Origin: Saprospiraceae bacterium
GTDB lineage: Bacteria > Bacteroidota > Bacteroidia > Chitinophagales > Saprospiraceae
Direction: 5' to 3'
Assembly (NCBI GenBank): GCA_013214355.1
Contig: JABSSL010000090.1
Span: 17,135-81,134, forward strand
DNA length: 64,000 nucleotides
How positions within the stretch are numbered: position 1 is the first letter of the stretch; the number at the start of each line of letters is the position of its first letter. The position numbers and the translations under genes are program-made. Of this stretch, positions 62,591 through 64,000 are shown piece by piece. The notes under the pieces are model-generated. The model saw nothing but the letters and a program-made list of their open reading frames with translations, made no database searches and was not told the origin of the DNA.

Positions 62591-62637
62591 GAAGCACCTC
62601 CCGTCATTGATCGAAACCAAATTTCGGAAGGTACTTC
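62591..62637. terminator. Imperfect hairpin between convergent GNAT and SusD genes
   Basis: Ten of twelve positions pair between 62591-62602 (GAAGCACCTCCC) and 62626-62637, around a 23-base loop. There is no T run. A plausible shared transcript end by position. Confidence 0.35.
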
Positions 62638-62670
62638 GAACTTAATGGTGATTAGAAAACTTAGATCGGA

Positions 62671-64000
62671 CTAGTTGTAACCTGGATTTTGCTCCAGTAC
62701 ACCATCAATATTCAGATCAATTTCGGACTGTGGTATCGGATACAGCCTATTGTGATCCTGGATACCTGCCCCAAATCCACCAATAGCTTGATCATTGTCG
62801 TAAAATCTCCGCGTTCGATCCACAAATACATTGACACCATCTACTTCTCTGAGTCGCATCAAAGTAACCAACCTCCATTCTTCGGCATATAGCTCCCGTA
62901 CCCGCTCATCAAGCAGATAGTCTAGGCTTACCTCATTTCCAGTGATTGGTTTGGCGCTGGATCGTTCTCTTACAATATTAATGTCAGCTGCTGCACTAGC
63001 TAGGTCACCTTTTCTCAGGTGAGCTTCTGCTCTTAATAAGTAGGTTTCAGCTAAGCGCATGCCATAGACATCATTATTGCTGAATCCACCTCCTTCTCGG
63101 TTTAGCTGGCTAAAATGTTGATTGGGAGCGGCAGTTTTCATGTAGTATGGCCAAAGGTATTGAATGGTATCATTCCGAATCGTGGCATCACTTTTTCGGT
63201 TGATGGGATTACCATTACCATCCAACACCAAAGGTGACTCAGGGTCCGAGTTGTCTTCGCGCTCGTACCAGTCCACTGCCGGACGAATTAGTCTGCCATT
63301 CCATTTTGATTCTGGGTTGTTGTATCTCCAAGTTCTGAAAATACTATGATTGGAATTTCGGATGTCATTGGTCCAATCGCTTCTCCAGATGTCGTAGGCA
63401 GCGTAGTTCGTTAACTTTGCCCAAGCCACCGGACGCCCAAACTGCGGCATAAATAGCGGAAAATTAGGCCCTTGGATGGCTCTGATACCATCTGGACCAG
63501 TACCTAAACGGTGATAAGCAGGTCCAAAGGCGCGTTCTCCTGGATACCGTCCGTCAATCGTGTTCACCAGTGTGATCGGTTCATTCTGAAGTACCCATAT
63601 ATCTTCGGTATTCTCCGGAAGGTTATGATTACCGAATAGGAATAAATCATTGTAAACATTTCCTCTGGAATCGGTAGTATCTATCAACACCGGATCATTG
63701 TCGTTAAAACGAGACCCAAAACGGTCTCTCATCAGGGCATAGCCGAAATCATTAATTACGGAAGTAGCCATGGCAATGGCATCATCGTAGCGCCCCACAG
63801 AATTGTAAACTTCACTGAGTAAATGCCTAGCTGCTCCTTTGGTGATGCGACCCTGCGCAGCCTCATCTCCTGGATTAGGGAGGTTGTCACCAGCGAATTG
63901 AAGATCCGCAATAATGAAATCATATATTTCTTCTTCGGAGGAACGGACTAAATCCGTTCTTGGGGAAGATACGGCTTCATCAAACAGTGGAACTCCTCCA
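62671..64000 (-). CDS. SusD/RagB-family nutrient-binding lipoprotein (C-terminal part)
   Basis: The frame is open to the right edge, so the signal peptide and N-terminal part are outside. About 443 codons are present. TPR-like helices (AAQGRITKGAARHLLSEVYNSVGRYDDAIAMATSVI) and the C-terminal SusD signature (GMRLAETYLLRAEAHLRKGDLASAAADINIVRERS, LDYLLDERVRELYAEEWRLVTLMRL, LYPIPQSEIDLN, LEQNPGY) are clear. SusD proteins cap a SusC TonB channel and bind glycans or peptides at the cell surface. The susC gene should lie just to the right. Confidence 0.95.
   Translation of the reverse strand, partial: GGVPLFDEAVSSPRTDLVRSSEEEIYDFIIADLQFAGDNLPNPGDEAAQGRITKGAARHLLSEVYNSVGRYDDAIAMATSVINDFGYALMRDRFGSRFNDNDPVLIDTTDSRGNVYNDLFLFGNHNLPENTEDIWVLQNEPITLVNTIDGRYPGERAFGPAYHRLGTGPDGIRAIQGPNFPLFMPQFGRPVAWAKLTNYAAYDIWRSDWTNDIRNSNHSIFRTWRYNNPESKWNGRLIRPAVDWYEREDNSDPESPLVLDGNGNPINRKSDATIRNDTIQYLWPYYMKTAAPNQHFSQLNREGGGFSNNDVYGMRLAETYLLRAEAHLRKGDLASAAADINIVRERSSAKPITGNEVSLDYLLDERVRELYAEEWRLVTLMRLREVDGVNVFVDRTRRFYDNDQAIGGFGAGIQDHNRLYPIPQSEIDLNIDGVLEQNPGYN

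Noticed and set aside
1..64000. tRNA, rRNA, CRISPR arrays, prophage or transposase genes
   Set aside because: I looked for their signatures while reading and found none that I could support; an automated scan was not possible.

Overview
The window looks like chromosomal DNA of a free-living Bacteroidota, most likely of the Saprospiria/Lewinella-like branch (the lineage is inferred, not proven). Evidence: a TonB-dependent receptor with an N-terminal carboxypeptidase-D-like domain, a SusD/RagB protein, two secreted proteins with type IX (Por) C-terminal sorting domains, a futalosine menaquinone pathway (mqnA, mqnE), several ECF sigma factors and a LytS/LytTR pair, and matches to the Bacteroidota -7 promoter motif TAnnTTTG. 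I saw no rRNA, tRNA, CRISPR array, phage or transposase gene. Coding density is high and most genes are housekeeping or envelope genes.

Layout. 0-6.3 kb: start of miaB (cut by the edge), a TonB receptor and two tandem T9SS cargo proteins that share an Ig-like module. 6.3-14 kb: S9 peptidase, yigZ-purK, dihydroorotase, an ECF sigma/anti-sigma pair, a small membrane protein and a 2H phosphoesterase. 14.3-17.7 kb: an 1121-residue WG-repeat protein. 17.7-26.3 kb: a tightly packed leftward operon (two-module Clp-type AAA+ ATPase, kdsC, ubiA-like, maf). Opposite it, and divergent from it, lies a double CbbX/SpoVK-type AAA+ ATPase with two copies of an unfamiliar N-terminal beta-rich domain. The roughly 590-base spacer between the two ATPases holds what looks like an independent structured RNA ending in a strong intrinsic terminator. 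26.3-31.8 kb: mltG, panB, a lipoprotein and dnaK, the last behind a near-consensus sigma-54 promoter. 32-35 kb: a three-gene NAD(P) transhydrogenase. 35-42 kb: msrA, mqnA, a histidine phosphatase, mqnE behind two palindromic operator-like sites, a glycosyltransferase, a membrane-bound FMN glutamate-synthase-like protein, a double CDGSH protein and a MarR regulator. 42-47.6 kb: a molybdenum hydroxylase pair, a lactonase-type lipoprotein and a ribBA whose RibA half has lost its catalytic residues. 47.9-53 kb: an outer-membrane protein/DUF2846/LytS/LytTR operon, then two paralogous ECF sigma genes either side of dps. 53-58 kb: an orphan gene, a hairpin-rich non-coding stretch, a membrane-anchored patatin and a divergent TPR protein. 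58-64 kb: ferredoxin, ArsR and a DUF6428-like protein that share one operator sequence, an FtsX-type permease, a GNAT and the end of a SusD gene.

The parts I find most worth a second look are: (1) the divergent AAA+ pair, with its unusual accessory domains and the candidate RNA between them; (2) two ~162-166 bp near-perfectly centred imperfect palindromes with the same core, about 27 kb apart, one of which supplies a stop codon; (3) the sigma-54-type promoter with upstream repeats in front of dnaK; (4) palindromic operators for ArsR and for mqnE. All functional statements come from reading the sequence and from memory of protein families; no database search was possible.
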